This document shows, piece after piece, positions 1-8,367 of a DNA stretch of 64,000 nt. The DNA comes from Sesamum alatum (taxonomy: Eukaryota > Streptophyta > Magnoliopsida > Lamiales > Pedaliaceae). The notes below the pieces were generated by a model. That model was given only the letters and a program-made list of their open reading frames with translations, did not search any database and was not told where the DNA came from. A program made the position numbers and the translations under genes. Position 1 is the first letter of the stretch, and each line of letters starts with the position of its first letter. The DNA lies in contig JACGWO010000012.1 in the NCBI GenBank assembly GCA_034509735.1, positions 3,286,001-3,350,000 on the forward strand. The letters are read 5' to 3'.

Positions 1-31
1 CCAAACCTCAGAGGTAGATGTAATTTATCCT
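1..31. repeat. Right arm of a fold-back element, cut by the window edge
   Basis: The first bases (CCAAACCTCAGAGGTAGATG, then TAATTTA) match the right end of the fold-back element at 19059-19481, which reads CCAAACTTTAGAGGAGGTAG and then TTGTAATTTACCC. The rest of the element lies to the left of the window, so its size and TSD cannot be seen. Confidence 0.5.
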
Positions 32-511
32 ATATTTTTTAATGCATATTGGCTACTTCCCCAATCAGACAAGGAAAGAATGGAATTTATGAAGATTTTT
101 CTGTAACCAATATGTGAGGAGTTGGTTGGGGCTCTTTTTGGCGACATTTTGTATGAAATGGACTTCGTCGAGAGGAGATGTCTTCATAAAATTGTTGGGT
201 TTTTTGTGGAATAGATCCTGTTGTGCCTTTGATCGAGCACCCTGTTGGTCATCTCAATTGGATCACTTTAGGTCTTCATCGATCCACTCATCTTCAAACG
301 CATAATCAAGATGGAAGTCCGATTTTTCAATATATGGGGAGTTTGAAGGAATTGTTTGAGTGTTGATTGGTTTAGCTGTGGAAGTTTCTTCCAATCTTTG
401 TAAGTTTAATTGAGTTTGAAAGGAGCAAGAGGAATTAGTTTTCACAAAGGAGTAAATCTGTTTGCGATTTGAACAACATTCTGTGGTTGAGTGGGAGTTT
501 TTTGTGGGTTG
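32..511 (-). pseudogene. C-terminal segment of a petuvirus-like endogenous pararetrovirus polyprotein
   Basis: This stretch lies directly downstream, on the minus strand, of the RNase H piece at 8368-9100, and is separated from it only by the 7.8-kb insertion at 522-8357. The longest open run is 445-263, 60 codons, rich in S, T, N and Q and ending in acidic residues. Other short runs are broken by stops. No catalytic motif is present. The assignment rests on position: the two flanks of the insertion meet at a duplicated 10-bp site. By itself the segment would not be recognisable. It is part of an old, non-functional viral copy. Confidence 0.45.
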
Positions 512-521
512 AACTAAGGCT
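512..521. repeat. Left copy of 10-bp TSD (AACTAAGGCT)
   Basis: AACTAAGGCT occurs here and again, identical, at 8358-8367. Both copies directly abut the inverted ends of the element at 522-8357. A 10-bp duplication fits Mutator-like transposition (usually 9 bp, range about 8-11). Confidence 0.8.
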
Positions 522-661
522 GGAAAAAAGAATATTTTCGTCCTCTAACTTTGCCCAAAATTCCTTTTAGTCCTTTAACTTTGACAGTATTAGATTTAGT
601 CCTTTATCTTTCAATTTTGCGTAGATTCGGTCCTTTAGCTCAATTAAGACCATTTTGCCCT
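522..661 (+). repeat. Left terminal inverted arm with about 30-bp units
   Basis: Four tandem units carry the cores CGTCCTCTAACTTT, TAGTCCTTTAACTTT, TAGTCCTTTATCTTT and GGTCCTTTAGCTC, and the arm ends in ATTTTGCCC. It aligns unit by unit with the reverse complement of 8218-8357. Confidence 0.75.
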
Positions 662-944
662 TTTGAGGCTAAGACACAATTAGTCCCTCCTCATGCTCTC
701 AAAGTGGCCCAACATGCTTCCTAAATGAAATTAAGCCTCTATAAATTCATACCTTGTTTGACCGCCTTGCTGCCGGGATTCCAAGTCCTCGGTTTTACAT
801 ACTTTCTCCAACCACACTACCGCAGCAGATGGTTCGTGGATCCTTGGCTCCTTCAGCAGTAATTAGCACAGCCCTATTTCGTTTCCTACCTTAGGGCGTA
901 AAAGTATTCCAATAATGGAGACTTAATAATATTTTGGGTAAACA
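662..944. other. Unassigned spacer between the left arm and viral sequence
   Basis: About 280 bp without a usable frame. It contains neither the arm repeat nor recognisable viral coding sequence. It may be the original interior of the TIR element or other captured DNA. Confidence 0.4.
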
Positions 945-1065
945 AATTGAATAGAAGCCTATAATTTATTGAAGAAATATTTGGAATATTACATAGACAT
1001 TTTAGTCCCCTATCGGAGGAGAGAACTATTTAGCCTCTCATATAGGAGAGGACTTGACTGGTTGG
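945..1065 (+). repeat. Inverted, diverged copy of the viral primer-site/ORF1 start region
   Basis: The plus strand from AAGCCT (about 955) through TTTATTGAAGAAATATTTGG and TATCGGAGGAGA aligns with the minus strand from the primer site (8143) through TTTATTGAAGAAATGTTTG and AACGGAGGAGA near 8070. The run covers about 110 bp with scattered substitutions. The fragment therefore points opposite to the main viral copy. It makes a tail-to-tail junction somewhere in 1065-1110. The divergence suggests that two viral variants or integration events contributed. Confidence 0.65.
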
Positions 1066-1119
1066 GGATAACCCCATACACTAGATAACCTGATACTTAG
1101 AAAATTTTAAAGACACAAT

Positions 1120-1125
1120 TTTATT
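1120..1125 (-). terminator. Candidate pararetroviral poly(A) signal AATAAA
   Basis: AATAAA on the minus strand lies about 60 nt downstream of the TATA box at 1181-1188. This is the usual place for the pregenomic RNA poly(A) signal in this virus family. The assignment is by motif and position only. Confidence 0.4.
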
Positions 1126-1180
1126 TTTCTGAAGAGTTGGAGAAGTTTTTCTGATAATCCCCATCTGCTTCTTAGCTCTC

Positions 1181-1253
1181 TATTTATAATAGTCCGCGGA
1201 CTTCAAACCCGGACTTCAATCTTGTTTTTTGGGTGACGTCACTGCGTTCGTCA
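1181..1253 (-). promoter_or_regulatory. Pararetroviral pregenomic RNA promoter: as-1-like element plus TATA box
   Basis: On the minus strand two TGACG motifs lie at 1253-1249 and 1241-1237. They are separated by exactly 7 nt, the spacing of the as-1 element bound by TGA/bZIP factors in the 35S promoter of cauliflower mosaic virus. TATAAATA follows at 1188-1181. The block lies just past the transactivator gene, where caulimovirids place the pregenomic promoter. Whether it is active here is unknown. In the integrated copy, transcription from it would run left, out of the main viral gene set. Confidence 0.7.
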
Positions 1254-1401
1254 CCAACTTTGTCTTTCATCTTTCCAGCTGTGGTATTATGCCTTGTCGG
1301 CCATGTGCTTGCCAGCTGGTGTCATTTGTCTTTCTGACTGTTGGCCCTTTTGTCTTCTTCTGCCGACAGTCTCCTTTTTGATTTTTTACATCTTGAGGGT
1401 T

Positions 1402-2271
1402 TTACCTCCCTTTGTAAAAATCCTTTCTTTTGCCCTTCTCTGGTCTTGGTTCGGGTTTATTTTGAGTTACCCGAATCTTTGTTCCGAACAAGGGCTTTTC
1501 CTGTTTTTCACAACAAGGGCATAAGTGGTTATGCCATTGTCCTACATGCATCATGTTGCATGCCTTCTTCCTTGTGTTCTCTGTTGCAGGCAACTTATTT
1601 TCCCATATAAGCATTCTTTTCTTTTCAAACAAGCTTTCTGCAAACTCAGTGCTTTTTCCTGTCATGGAGTTTAACAGGAATGATCCATTTAATTTATTGG
1701 AAAATATTTTAAATGGATATTTGACTTTATCCATCTCTCTGAGACAGACCCAGTATCCCCATGCTCTTCTAGTGGATATGTCATCTTCACTAAGGGAAGA
1801 CACCAGGGGAGCCTCTCCTGTGGCAGCCTTGACTCGATTGAATGCTACCATGTCTAGTCTCTGCAATTTGATGAAATGGAATGCTGGGTGAGACCCCCTT
1901 CCTGCGATTTCTGGAGCTATGGAAATGAACTTGAGCTCCAAAATATCTCCTCGTTTAAGGTGGGGATTGTTTTGCCATGCGTCATATACCGCCCCACTAA
2001 TCCATTCCGGAAGTTTCGAGATTTCCGGAAAGCTTGGTGACGTAGTATGAACTGAAGCAAGGGCTCCAAAATCATACCACTCTCGTACCTCTTCTGGTTT
2101 AGACCCTTCGATCATCCAGATTCTGTTATATTTTCCGGATGTGTCTACGATGGTCTTGCCTGGGCTTATACCTTTACGAGAAACAAGTTTTTCCCATGAT
2201 CTCTGATAATCCTGCCAAGCGGAAACAGAAGATAAAGCTTCGTTAGTATTAACCTTAGAGGTGCCCGTCAT
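1402..2271 (-). CDS. Transactivator/viroplasmin-like protein of an endogenous caulimovirid
   Basis: An intact frame of 289 codons starts at ATG 2271, 15 nt after the preceding gene ends. It is the last gene of the viral set and lies next to the promoter, the position of the inclusion-body/translational transactivator (TAV) gene in caulimovirids. The central part (residues about 50-125, with the motif VREWYDFGAL) resembles the conserved TAV core. A Cys/His cluster at residues 238-254 (CNMMHVGQWHNHLCPCC) could bind metal. The C-terminus is strongly basic. TAV proteins allow re-initiation on polycistronic viral RNA and form viroplasms. The identification rests on position and remembered family features. 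Confidence 0.6.
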   Translation of the reverse strand: MTGTSKVNTNEALSSVSAWQDYQRSWEKLVSRKGISPGKTIVDTSGKYNRIWMIEGSKPEEVREWYDFGALASVHTTSPSFPEISKLPEWISGAVYDAWQNNPHLKRGDILELKFISIAPEIAGRGSHPAFHFIKLQRLDMVAFNRVKAATGEAPLVSSLSEDDISTRRAWGYWVCLREMDKVKYPFKIFSNKLNGSFLLNSMTGKSTEFAESLFEKKRMLIWENKLPATENTRKKACNMMHVGQWHNHLCPCCEKQEKPLFGTKIRVTQNKPEPRPEKGKRKDFYKGR

Positions 2272-2286
2272 TGGCCTAAGGTTAAT

Positions 2287-2715
2287 CTATTCCTCTTTTA
2301 CCCCAGAGGTGCTGGGTTGACTTGAATTATCAGGAGTTTGCACTTCCTGTAACTCAACTTTTGCCTGTTCACCAGAGTCTGGAGATGGCCTTGTGCAAGC
2401 AGTACTTGAATCTGCCGCTAAAGGTTTAGAGCCTTGTTCTCTAATTGCAGGTTTAGAGCCCTGCTCTCTTAATTCTCGGGCTATCACCGAAGATGATGCC
2501 TTTCGAATTGGTTCCAGTAGGTCGTCCCATAACGAGCTCGCAACAAGTTTGGTACTCCTGATGGCGCTCTGGACAGTGTCCAGATCAGCTCGTTGGACTT
2601 GGCCAGCTATTTGGGCTTTAATTATTAGCTGTCCAAATCTCTTATCAATCTCCTCAAGGTTCTCCCTGAGGTGTCTGAGCCTGATGATGACGGAGTCTGC
2701 TTCAGCTGCCTCCAT
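2287..2715 (-). CDS. Unassigned 142-residue coiled-coil viral ORF between RT and TAV
   Basis: The frame is intact and starts at 2715, overlapping the end of the RT gene by 14 nt. Residues 5-60 are helical and heptad-rich with charged residues (RLRHLRENLEEIDKRFGQLI), suggesting a coiled coil. The second half is low-complexity and rich in S, P, Q and E. A 27-bp tandem duplication at 2423-2476 produces two REQGSKP units near residues 80-98. It resembles no gene recognised with confidence. The overlap with RT and the 15-nt gap to TAV fit translation from the same polycistronic RNA. Candidate roles such as a scaffold or virion-associated factor are guesses. Confidence 0.55.
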   Translation of the reverse strand: MEAAEADSVIIRLRHLRENLEEIDKRFGQLIIKAQIAGQVQRADLDTVQSAIRSTKLVASSLWDDLLEPIRKASSSVIARELREQGSKPAIREQGSKPLAADSSTACTRPSPDSGEQAKVELQEVQTPDNSSQPSTSGVKEE

Positions 2716-4743
2716 CTCTTGTTAAGAAATCTGCAAGAACATTTTCATGAGATTTGATAATGACAATATCATAACAATAATATTGGCATTCTGCCTGCCA
2801 CCTAATAATATGAGCCTTCTCAATCTTTGATTCAAGTTTATTTTTTAAGAAAGCCTTAACATTCGTATTATCAACTTTTAATGTAATTCTTTGGCTAGTA
2901 AGAACAAAGGCCATTTTTTGAAAGCCTTCCAAACTGCAAAGAATTCCTTCTCGTTAATATGCCATAATTTGGCTTGTTGTTCGGTGAACAATCCTCCTGT
3001 GTATCTACATGGCTCTTCGCCAGTAGCCGTCTTTCTCATGAGCACTGCTGCCCATCTGTAATCGTTGGCGTCCGTGTAAACTACCAACTCATCTTCGTCT
3101 TGGGGGATCGCAAGCTTTGGTAGGCTATTGCAAATCTGTTTTAACTCCCGGACCCTTTGCGTATGAATTTCCTCCCATTTCCACTTTGAACTTTCTGTTT
3201 CTTTCAGGAGTGGACGGAAATCCTTTCTATATTTTGCAAGGTCCTTGATAAAGATTCTTGCAAAATTGACAACTCCCAAGAAGCCTTGGAGTTGCTTCTT
3301 ATCTTTAAAAGTGTCAGGAAAATTGCGAATCTTTTCTACAATGTGTTCCTGCAACTCAATACCTGCCTCGTCAATAAGAATTCCTAGAAATTCAATTTTA
3401 TTGACAGCTATAATGGCTTTATTTTCAGAGAGCACTAGTCCTTCCTTATAGCATGCATCGAAAAATATTTCAAGATGTCTAATATGATCCTGTATATTTT
3501 TAGATGCAATCAAGATATCGTCTATGTAAACAAACATAAACTCTAGATAGTCTTTGAAAAGAGTATCCATCTTTCTTTGAAATATCTGGGGTGCATTGGC
3601 AAGTCCTATTGGAAGTACATTCCAGATATATTGTCCATGAGGTGTGGAAAATGCAGTATATTTCTTTGAATCATTTTCCATCTTAATCTGATAGAATCCA
3701 GATTTGCAATCAAACTTAGAAAACACTTTAGCACCTTTAATGCAATCAATTAAGTGTTCTCTACTTGGGATGTAATAACCATCAAATTGTAATATTCTAT
3801 TGATGCCTTGATAGTTAATAACTAACCTGGGTTTACCTCTTTTTATCTCACCATGATTTCTTACCAGAAAACCAGGGCTACTATAGGCAGAGACTCCAGG
3901 CTCAATGAGTCTAAGATTGATATGCTCTTTGATGATCTCCTGCATATCTTTCTTATCCTCCATATTCATTTGGATGGGCTTGTATCGGACATACTCGTAC
4001 TTGCATTCCTCTTTGACCTTTAGAGTAGCCTCGATCTTGTTTTTATCCCACCATGCCAAAGGGTTTTCATTGAAGTTCCTCTGGATAAGCCTTTTGACAT
4101 TTTCAAGAGAAATTTTACTCTCTCCGTCTATGTCCAATGACTTGTACTCTTGTATGGCTTCTTTTAAGGTCCTAAGATCTTCTTCAGAAGCATCACTGAA
4201 ACCCTGTTGCCTGAAAGACAAAAGAGCCTTACCAAATTTTCTTTTATCTTGCATTTTTGGATGAGTCAATTTGGCATCATCACCACGTTTGCTGCGAAAA
4301 TTTATGGGCATGATCCTGTTAAATGCCTTTTCTCTTCGCAAAACTTGTATCTCACTACCACAGTTAGTAGTAAAAATCAACAGATTCTTGTGGTTATCCT
4401 GGACATATTTTGCAAAGGTCTGGATGAAATTATTACCTAGCAAAATATCTGCTCCCGTATCATGAAAGTAGATAGGAGGTGTTTTTACCTTGAACCAAGG
4501 TGTTCCAAATGCCCCTCCAATCATGATTTTTGCTTCTCGTATACCCTTATTGAGTACTAGAAATTTTTGTGAAAAATCCCTTCCTGCAATAATGGGTAAT
4601 GATTCCATAGCTTCGCTAGGAAACACATCGGGTTTGGCCGTGCAAATCCCTGATCCTGAGTCAATATAAGCTGCAAAATATTCTGACTTATATTGTTCAT
4701 ACAACATACCAACAGATATGTATATAGAAAAGGGGCTCGTCAT
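2702..4743 (-). pseudogene. Caulimovirid protease-reverse transcriptase-RNase H gene with one frameshift
   Basis: The start at 4743 overlaps the preceding stop as ATGA. An aspartic protease motif DSGSG lies near residue 29. RT motifs follow: FSKFDCKSGFYQI, LPIGLANAP and an intact YIDD box at 3517-3528. RNase H residues include VVYTDAND. The frame is open to 2878, but homology shifts frame near 2905 and continues to the stop at 2702 through IIRWQAECQYY and LADFLTRD. The product would copy pregenomic RNA into DNA, primed by initiator tRNA. Only this one break was seen in about 680 codons, so this copy is less decayed than the surrounding pararetrovirus. Confidence 0.85.
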
Positions 4744-5967
4744 TCAATTCTAATGGTATAACCATCCAAACTGAATTCCATACCATTACCTTTTCTTCCC
4801 CAAGGTTTATGATCTTCAAGGAAATTTATTCCTAGAGTCATTATCCCATTTTCTCGTCCTGCAATACCTGTAACAATAATCTTATGGCCTGCTATTTCTA
4901 GCATACCTTCATATTTTCCCACAACAGGTTGTTGTAGATGGTATAAGTCATCACAAGGAAAACAATTTTCTGTTCTAGTGATGTCAAAGTTTCTAGCCTT
5001 CAGGACATCTAAGTTTTACATTATCCACCCTAATAGCTCGAGGCTTTAACAACTCGGGTTCCTTTCCTTTATAGGCCATAATCCTATCTTCTGAAAAGGA
5101 CATCCTGCTACTAAATTCAGTTTTAGAACTAAGGGTTTGATCTAAAACCGGGTGATCTTTTATCAAGATATCAACACCACCTATTCTAGGTATTCTAATA
5201 GGATCTGGTGTCATTACCTTAGCGAATTCCTTGAAAATTCTAGGAATTTCAATATACTCTTTCCTAAGAAATAAATCAGAATGATGTGTGTTGGAAAGGG
5301 CATAAGCTATTCTATATGTTATAGAATATGGTCTATTCCCATCCTTCATAAGATCCTTTCTTTTAAAATCCTGATGAAGGGTTAAGACTCTACTGAAATC
5401 TTGGTCCGCTAGGTTGTATGCTATCCTAGGATGAATGTCAAACATCACTTTTCCTGCAGACAAATTTCCTATCATTGTCCCAAGACAACCATCTCTTAAG
5501 TTATTGATTCTTTTATCCATTATTGACAAATGTATTTCTGAATCAATTTCTTCCTTAAAAGTTGCTTTTATTACTACTTCAATAGCTCCTATGTGGATCC
5601 ATTTCATAGTAACCGCTACTTCCTCTCTAAGTTTACTTAATTCTTCAAGAATTTCTTCTTTAGGAATAAGCTGCATTTCCATAACATTACCAGTAAGTTC
5701 CATAGGAATTGCAAACTCACTTGAACTTACTTTGTAGATGATATGATGTTTCCTCTGGTTCAGTCCTATCTGGTTAAAGACTCTTCCGATTCCTCCAATC
5801 CTAAATCCATCATATGGGCTGAGATTAGAGTCTTGTCTCATGATTCTTTCCATGGTTTTGTTTGACACCGTCAACTTTGAAAAGAATCCTGATAGGCTAT
5901 CTGAGGTTTGGAGCCTATCTCCTTCGTTGTAATTACTCTGATTCGGTTGAAGATCCATCCGAATCAC
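4740..5967 (-). pseudogene. Caulimovirid movement protein gene with a frameshift near its 3' end
   Basis: The main frame runs from 5967 to a stop at 4993, 324 residues. It begins 35 nt inside the coat protein frame. Features fitting the 30K movement-protein superfamily include a beta-rich centre (residues about 100-215) with GNLSAGKVMFDIHPRIAYNL and PYSITYRIAYAL. A second frame without its own plausible start continues from about 4990 to the stop at 4740, ending against the RT start. This suggests a one-base frameshift near 4995 that separates the C-terminal domain. Such proteins form tubules through plasmodesmata. Placement between coat and RT genes differs from the order in caulimoviruses. 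Confidence 0.65.
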
Positions 5968-7372
5968 TTTCTATTTCTTCCTCGTAGATGCTTTCATCTG
6001 AGGGAAGATCTTCGAATTGGTAGATTGGTACCAAATCACCATTGTAGACTGCATCTAGGATGTCGTTTGTGGCTTCAAACTGGCGTAATTCACCACGTTT
6101 CTGCGGGCAATCTGGGGAGATATGTCCTTTTGCTCCGCACATCCAGCAGTTGCAATCCTTAAAACTTTCATTAGCTCGGGTATGGGCTCGTCTGAAAGTT
6201 CTTCGTGTAGGGGTTCATCCTGTGGATTTTGCCTCTGATCGTCTAGATCCTTGGGATGAAACCCTTGTTGGTCCTGTTCTTTGTCCAGATTTGTATGATC
6301 TGGCTTTTGATTTGGACCACCATGATCTCTTTCTAAAAGAGGATTTTCTGGAACTTCTAGAATAAGAGTCGCTACCTTGCTTTCTCCTCTTCCTTTGCTC
6401 GCTTGATTATCCTATAATAGTTGGAAAATCGTTATTATCACAACAAAGAGGGGTTCTTTTGATTTTACCTCTCAGTCTCTTCATGTTCTTTTGGACGGAT
6501 GCTTGATAACACCAATCCTTCAGTTTGTCTTTAAGAAAAGACATCCTCCTTGCAACTGAATCCAGCTGCCCTGCAGGTACTTTGTAAGATTGTATCAACA
6601 TTTCCCTCCATGGGCTGCAGATCTTTGCAAAGAACATTGGGGCGGCTACTTCGGTTGTTACCCCACTCTGGAAGAAGTATTTGCGGAACCAATAGATATA
6701 TTCGTCTACAGCACAGATACTTCTTAACTCGAGACCAAAGAGAGCTTGTGCATACTCCCTAGCCTTTTCTGTTCTGCTTCCTTCGAAGTATCCATCTCCG
6801 ATGAAGTGAATCTTGATTAACCTCCCCAGTCTATCCGCGATTGCACTTTTAGACTCTCCTTCAAGGATGCTTGCTTTGGTCTCTTCTGGGGTATTATCCC
6901 ATCCGATTTTTACCGACCCTTCCAAGCTTAACTCCAAAAGCTTTATGAAGTTATCCTTGTCTAGCTCCAATGTAGTTGCTGCAATTTTCATGGCTGCAAC
7001 CCATTCATCTATCAGCTTCTCAATATTTCGAAAGTCGATAACATCCAGGTTGAGAACCGTGCCATATGGATGTAAGGGCTGGAGCATGGTCCTTGCCCAT
7101 GGTGTGTTTTCAGGCACTCGTCTTGGATTCCTTCCTGGATTTTCTCGCAATCTTGTCCCCACGAAGGTAGGGGTAGCATTGGTGTGAAAATCTGTACCTT
7201 CTCTCATTGGCTGATCCTGTGGTGGATTATTTGAGCCTGTGCTTCCCTCCGGTGGTGGTAAAGCTGGAGCGACCTCATTGGTTTAGATATTAACTAAATC
7301 CACAATCCCTAGTTGGGAAAAGGATTCAGCTAACTCTTGTAGATCCGATAGATCCACTCTAGATATCTCCAT
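5933..7372 (-). pseudogene. Caulimovirid coat protein frame with three in-frame stops
   Basis: One reading frame starts at ATG 7372, overlapping the previous stop as TAATG, and ends at 5933. It is interrupted by TAA at 7283-7285, a stop at 6407-6409 and TGA at 6215-6217. The middle is a capsid-like domain (7207-6410). A basic Arg/Ser/Lys-rich stretch follows. The end carries a CCHC zinc knuckle (CWMCGAKGHISPDCP, near 6150-6100) and then an acidic, Ser-rich tail. This domain order is that of caulimovirid coat proteins, in which the knuckle binds pregenomic RNA. The frame itself is preserved, so point mutations rather than indels disabled it. Confidence 0.75.
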
Positions 7373-7758
7373 TATTTTATGGATTTGATGATCTCGATGA
7401 TTTGTTCCTCTTGTGTCTTTGGCTTCGAGATCTCCTTCGCCTTTCCTTTCTGATGTAGGAAAGATACTGGTCCAAGGGCGTCCCTGATGCGTTCCTGATG
7501 AGATCTGGATGTCTCAGGGGTATTCCTTTGATTTCTTCTCAGATCTGTAACCTCAATCTTCAGATCTGTGAGATCCTTCTGTAGATCTGGTAGGATTTTT
7601 AAGATCTCATCCATCTTTTGGTTCAAGAGGTCTATTTTCATAGGTATATGGATTAGCCTATGTCCATAGTCTTGAACTGTCTTTTGTACCTCTCTAAGGT
7701 CCTGAGAGTACTTCGAGGTATCCGGTTCGATTTCCTTCCAATCAGTTCCTTTAATCAT
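7372..7758 (-). CDS. Virion-associated (coiled-coil) protein of an endogenous caulimovirid
   Basis: An intact 128-codon frame overlaps ORF1 by 8 nt upstream and the coat frame by one base downstream (TAATG). Residues about 20-75 are heptad-like (KIDLLNQKMDEILKILPDL), predicting a coiled coil. The C-terminus is Lys-rich (GKAKEISKPK). This pattern of coiled coil, basic tail, small size and position before the coat gene matches the virion-associated protein of caulimovirids and the ORF2 protein of badnaviruses. Those proteins bridge virions to movement protein or bind nucleic acid. Identification is by layout and composition. Confidence 0.6.
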   Translation of the reverse strand: MIKGTDWKEIEPDTSKYSQDLREVQKTVQDYGHRLIHIPMKIDLLNQKMDEILKILPDLQKDLTDLKIEVTDLRRNQRNTPETSRSHQERIRDALGPVSFLHQKGKAKEISKPKTQEEQIIEIIKSIK

Positions 7759-8056
7759 TATTTTTAGAGTTGTATTTTTTCAGGAATCTACCTGTTCCGG
7801 ATCTCCTGGCTGGGATTCTTCCATGGATCTCAGCTCCCTGTAGACGTCTTACTGCATTTCCCGGTAACGTCTCTCGAACATGGCGATGTCTATGCCATTC
7901 CTCTCTTTCTTCTTTTGGAAGAAATGACGCATCGACCAACCTCGGACTGTTGGTGATATTTCTAAGAATTTCCATAAGAAATTCTGTTTTCTGTATTTTC
8001 AGAATCTGAAAATACTCCCTATTTTCAGTGTAACTCGAACTTTCGTTCGGTTCCAT
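7751..8056 (-). CDS. First small ORF of the endogenous caulimovirid (unknown function)
   Basis: The first ATG is at 8056 and gives 101 residues. The open frame extends upstream without ATG to about 8122, and that extension is the part duplicated in inverted form at 945-1065. The C-terminal half is Arg/His-rich (EEREEWHRHRHVRETL, then a basic tail). The gene overlaps the next one by 8 nt. It begins about 75 nt after the primer binding site, the usual place of a small first ORF in badna- and tungro-type genomes. No function can be inferred. Confidence 0.5.
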   Translation of the reverse strand: MEPNESSSYTENREYFQILKIQKTEFLMEILRNITNSPRLVDASFLPKEEREEWHRHRHVRETLPGNAVRRLQGAEIHGRIPARRSGTGRFLKKYNSKNND

Positions 8057-8130
8057 GCTTTTAAAGGTCTCCTCCGTTAGGGATAAAATATCAATATGTA
8101 ATATAAACAAACATTTCTTCAATAAACCTA

Positions 8131-8143
8131 GGCTCTGATACCA
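8131..8143 (-). other. Minus-strand primer binding site, initiator tRNA-Met type
   Basis: TGGTATCAGAGCC on the minus strand is complementary to the 3' end of plant initiator tRNA-Met, the primer used by caulimovirids and many plant retrotransposons. Its orientation agrees with all seven viral genes, and it lies just before ORF1. Confidence 0.9.
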
Positions 8144-8217
8144 TTTGGTTTGAGCAGGGGTTAAATTTATTAAAGGAACACAATTTGGACTAATTTGTTC
8201 AAGAAAAGTTGCAAAAA

Positions 8218-8357
8218 GGGTAAATATGTCCGAAATACTGCCAGAGGACTAAAATTACTCATTTTTAAAAGTTACAGGACTAAAATTAAAACAGAGAAAC
8301 TTAAAGGACTAAAATTAATAGATGGTAAAGTTAACGGACTAAACTAATATTTTCCCC
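8218..8357 (-). repeat. Right terminal inverted arm with about 30-bp units
   Basis: Read on the minus strand this arm has four units with the cores TTTAGTCCGTTAACTTT, TTTAGTCCTTTAAGTTT, TTTAGTCCTGTAACTTT and TTTAGTCCTCTGGC, ending in ATATTTACCC. It mirrors 522-661. About 75 bp of other sequence separate it from the viral primer site. Confidence 0.75.
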
Positions 8358-8367
8358 AACTAAGGCT
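8358..8367. repeat. Right copy of 10-bp TSD (AACTAAGGCT)
   Basis: Identical to 512-521. Beyond it the host pararetrovirus sequence resumes. Confidence 0.8.

Larger units (their letters stand above)
522..8357. mobile_element. TIR element (Mutator-like or fold-back) carrying an endogenous pararetrovirus
   Basis: A 7836-bp unit is bounded by inverted ends of about 140 bp and an exact 10-bp direct repeat. Each end holds four units of about 30 bp around the core TTTTAGTCCTTTAACTTT. The left arm reads inward on the plus strand and the right arm on the minus strand. Nearly all the interior is pararetrovirus sequence on the minus strand (1075-8143). No transposase frame is present, so the unit is non-autonomous. 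Either a short TIR element received the virus, or the virus and arms moved together. The single TSD around the whole unit shows that the final insertion, into another pararetrovirus, was as one piece. Confidence 0.7.

Noticed and set aside
114..305. 63-codon plus-strand frame
   Set aside because: Antisense to the petuvirus-like C-terminal segment, with no domain or splice features.
1294..1891. Several overlapping plus-strand frames
   Set aside because: They lie antisense to the transactivator-like gene and viral promoter and have the composition of shadows.
8131..8143. Possible tRNA gene fragment
   Set aside because: Only the 13-nt primer complement is present, with no cloverleaf around it.
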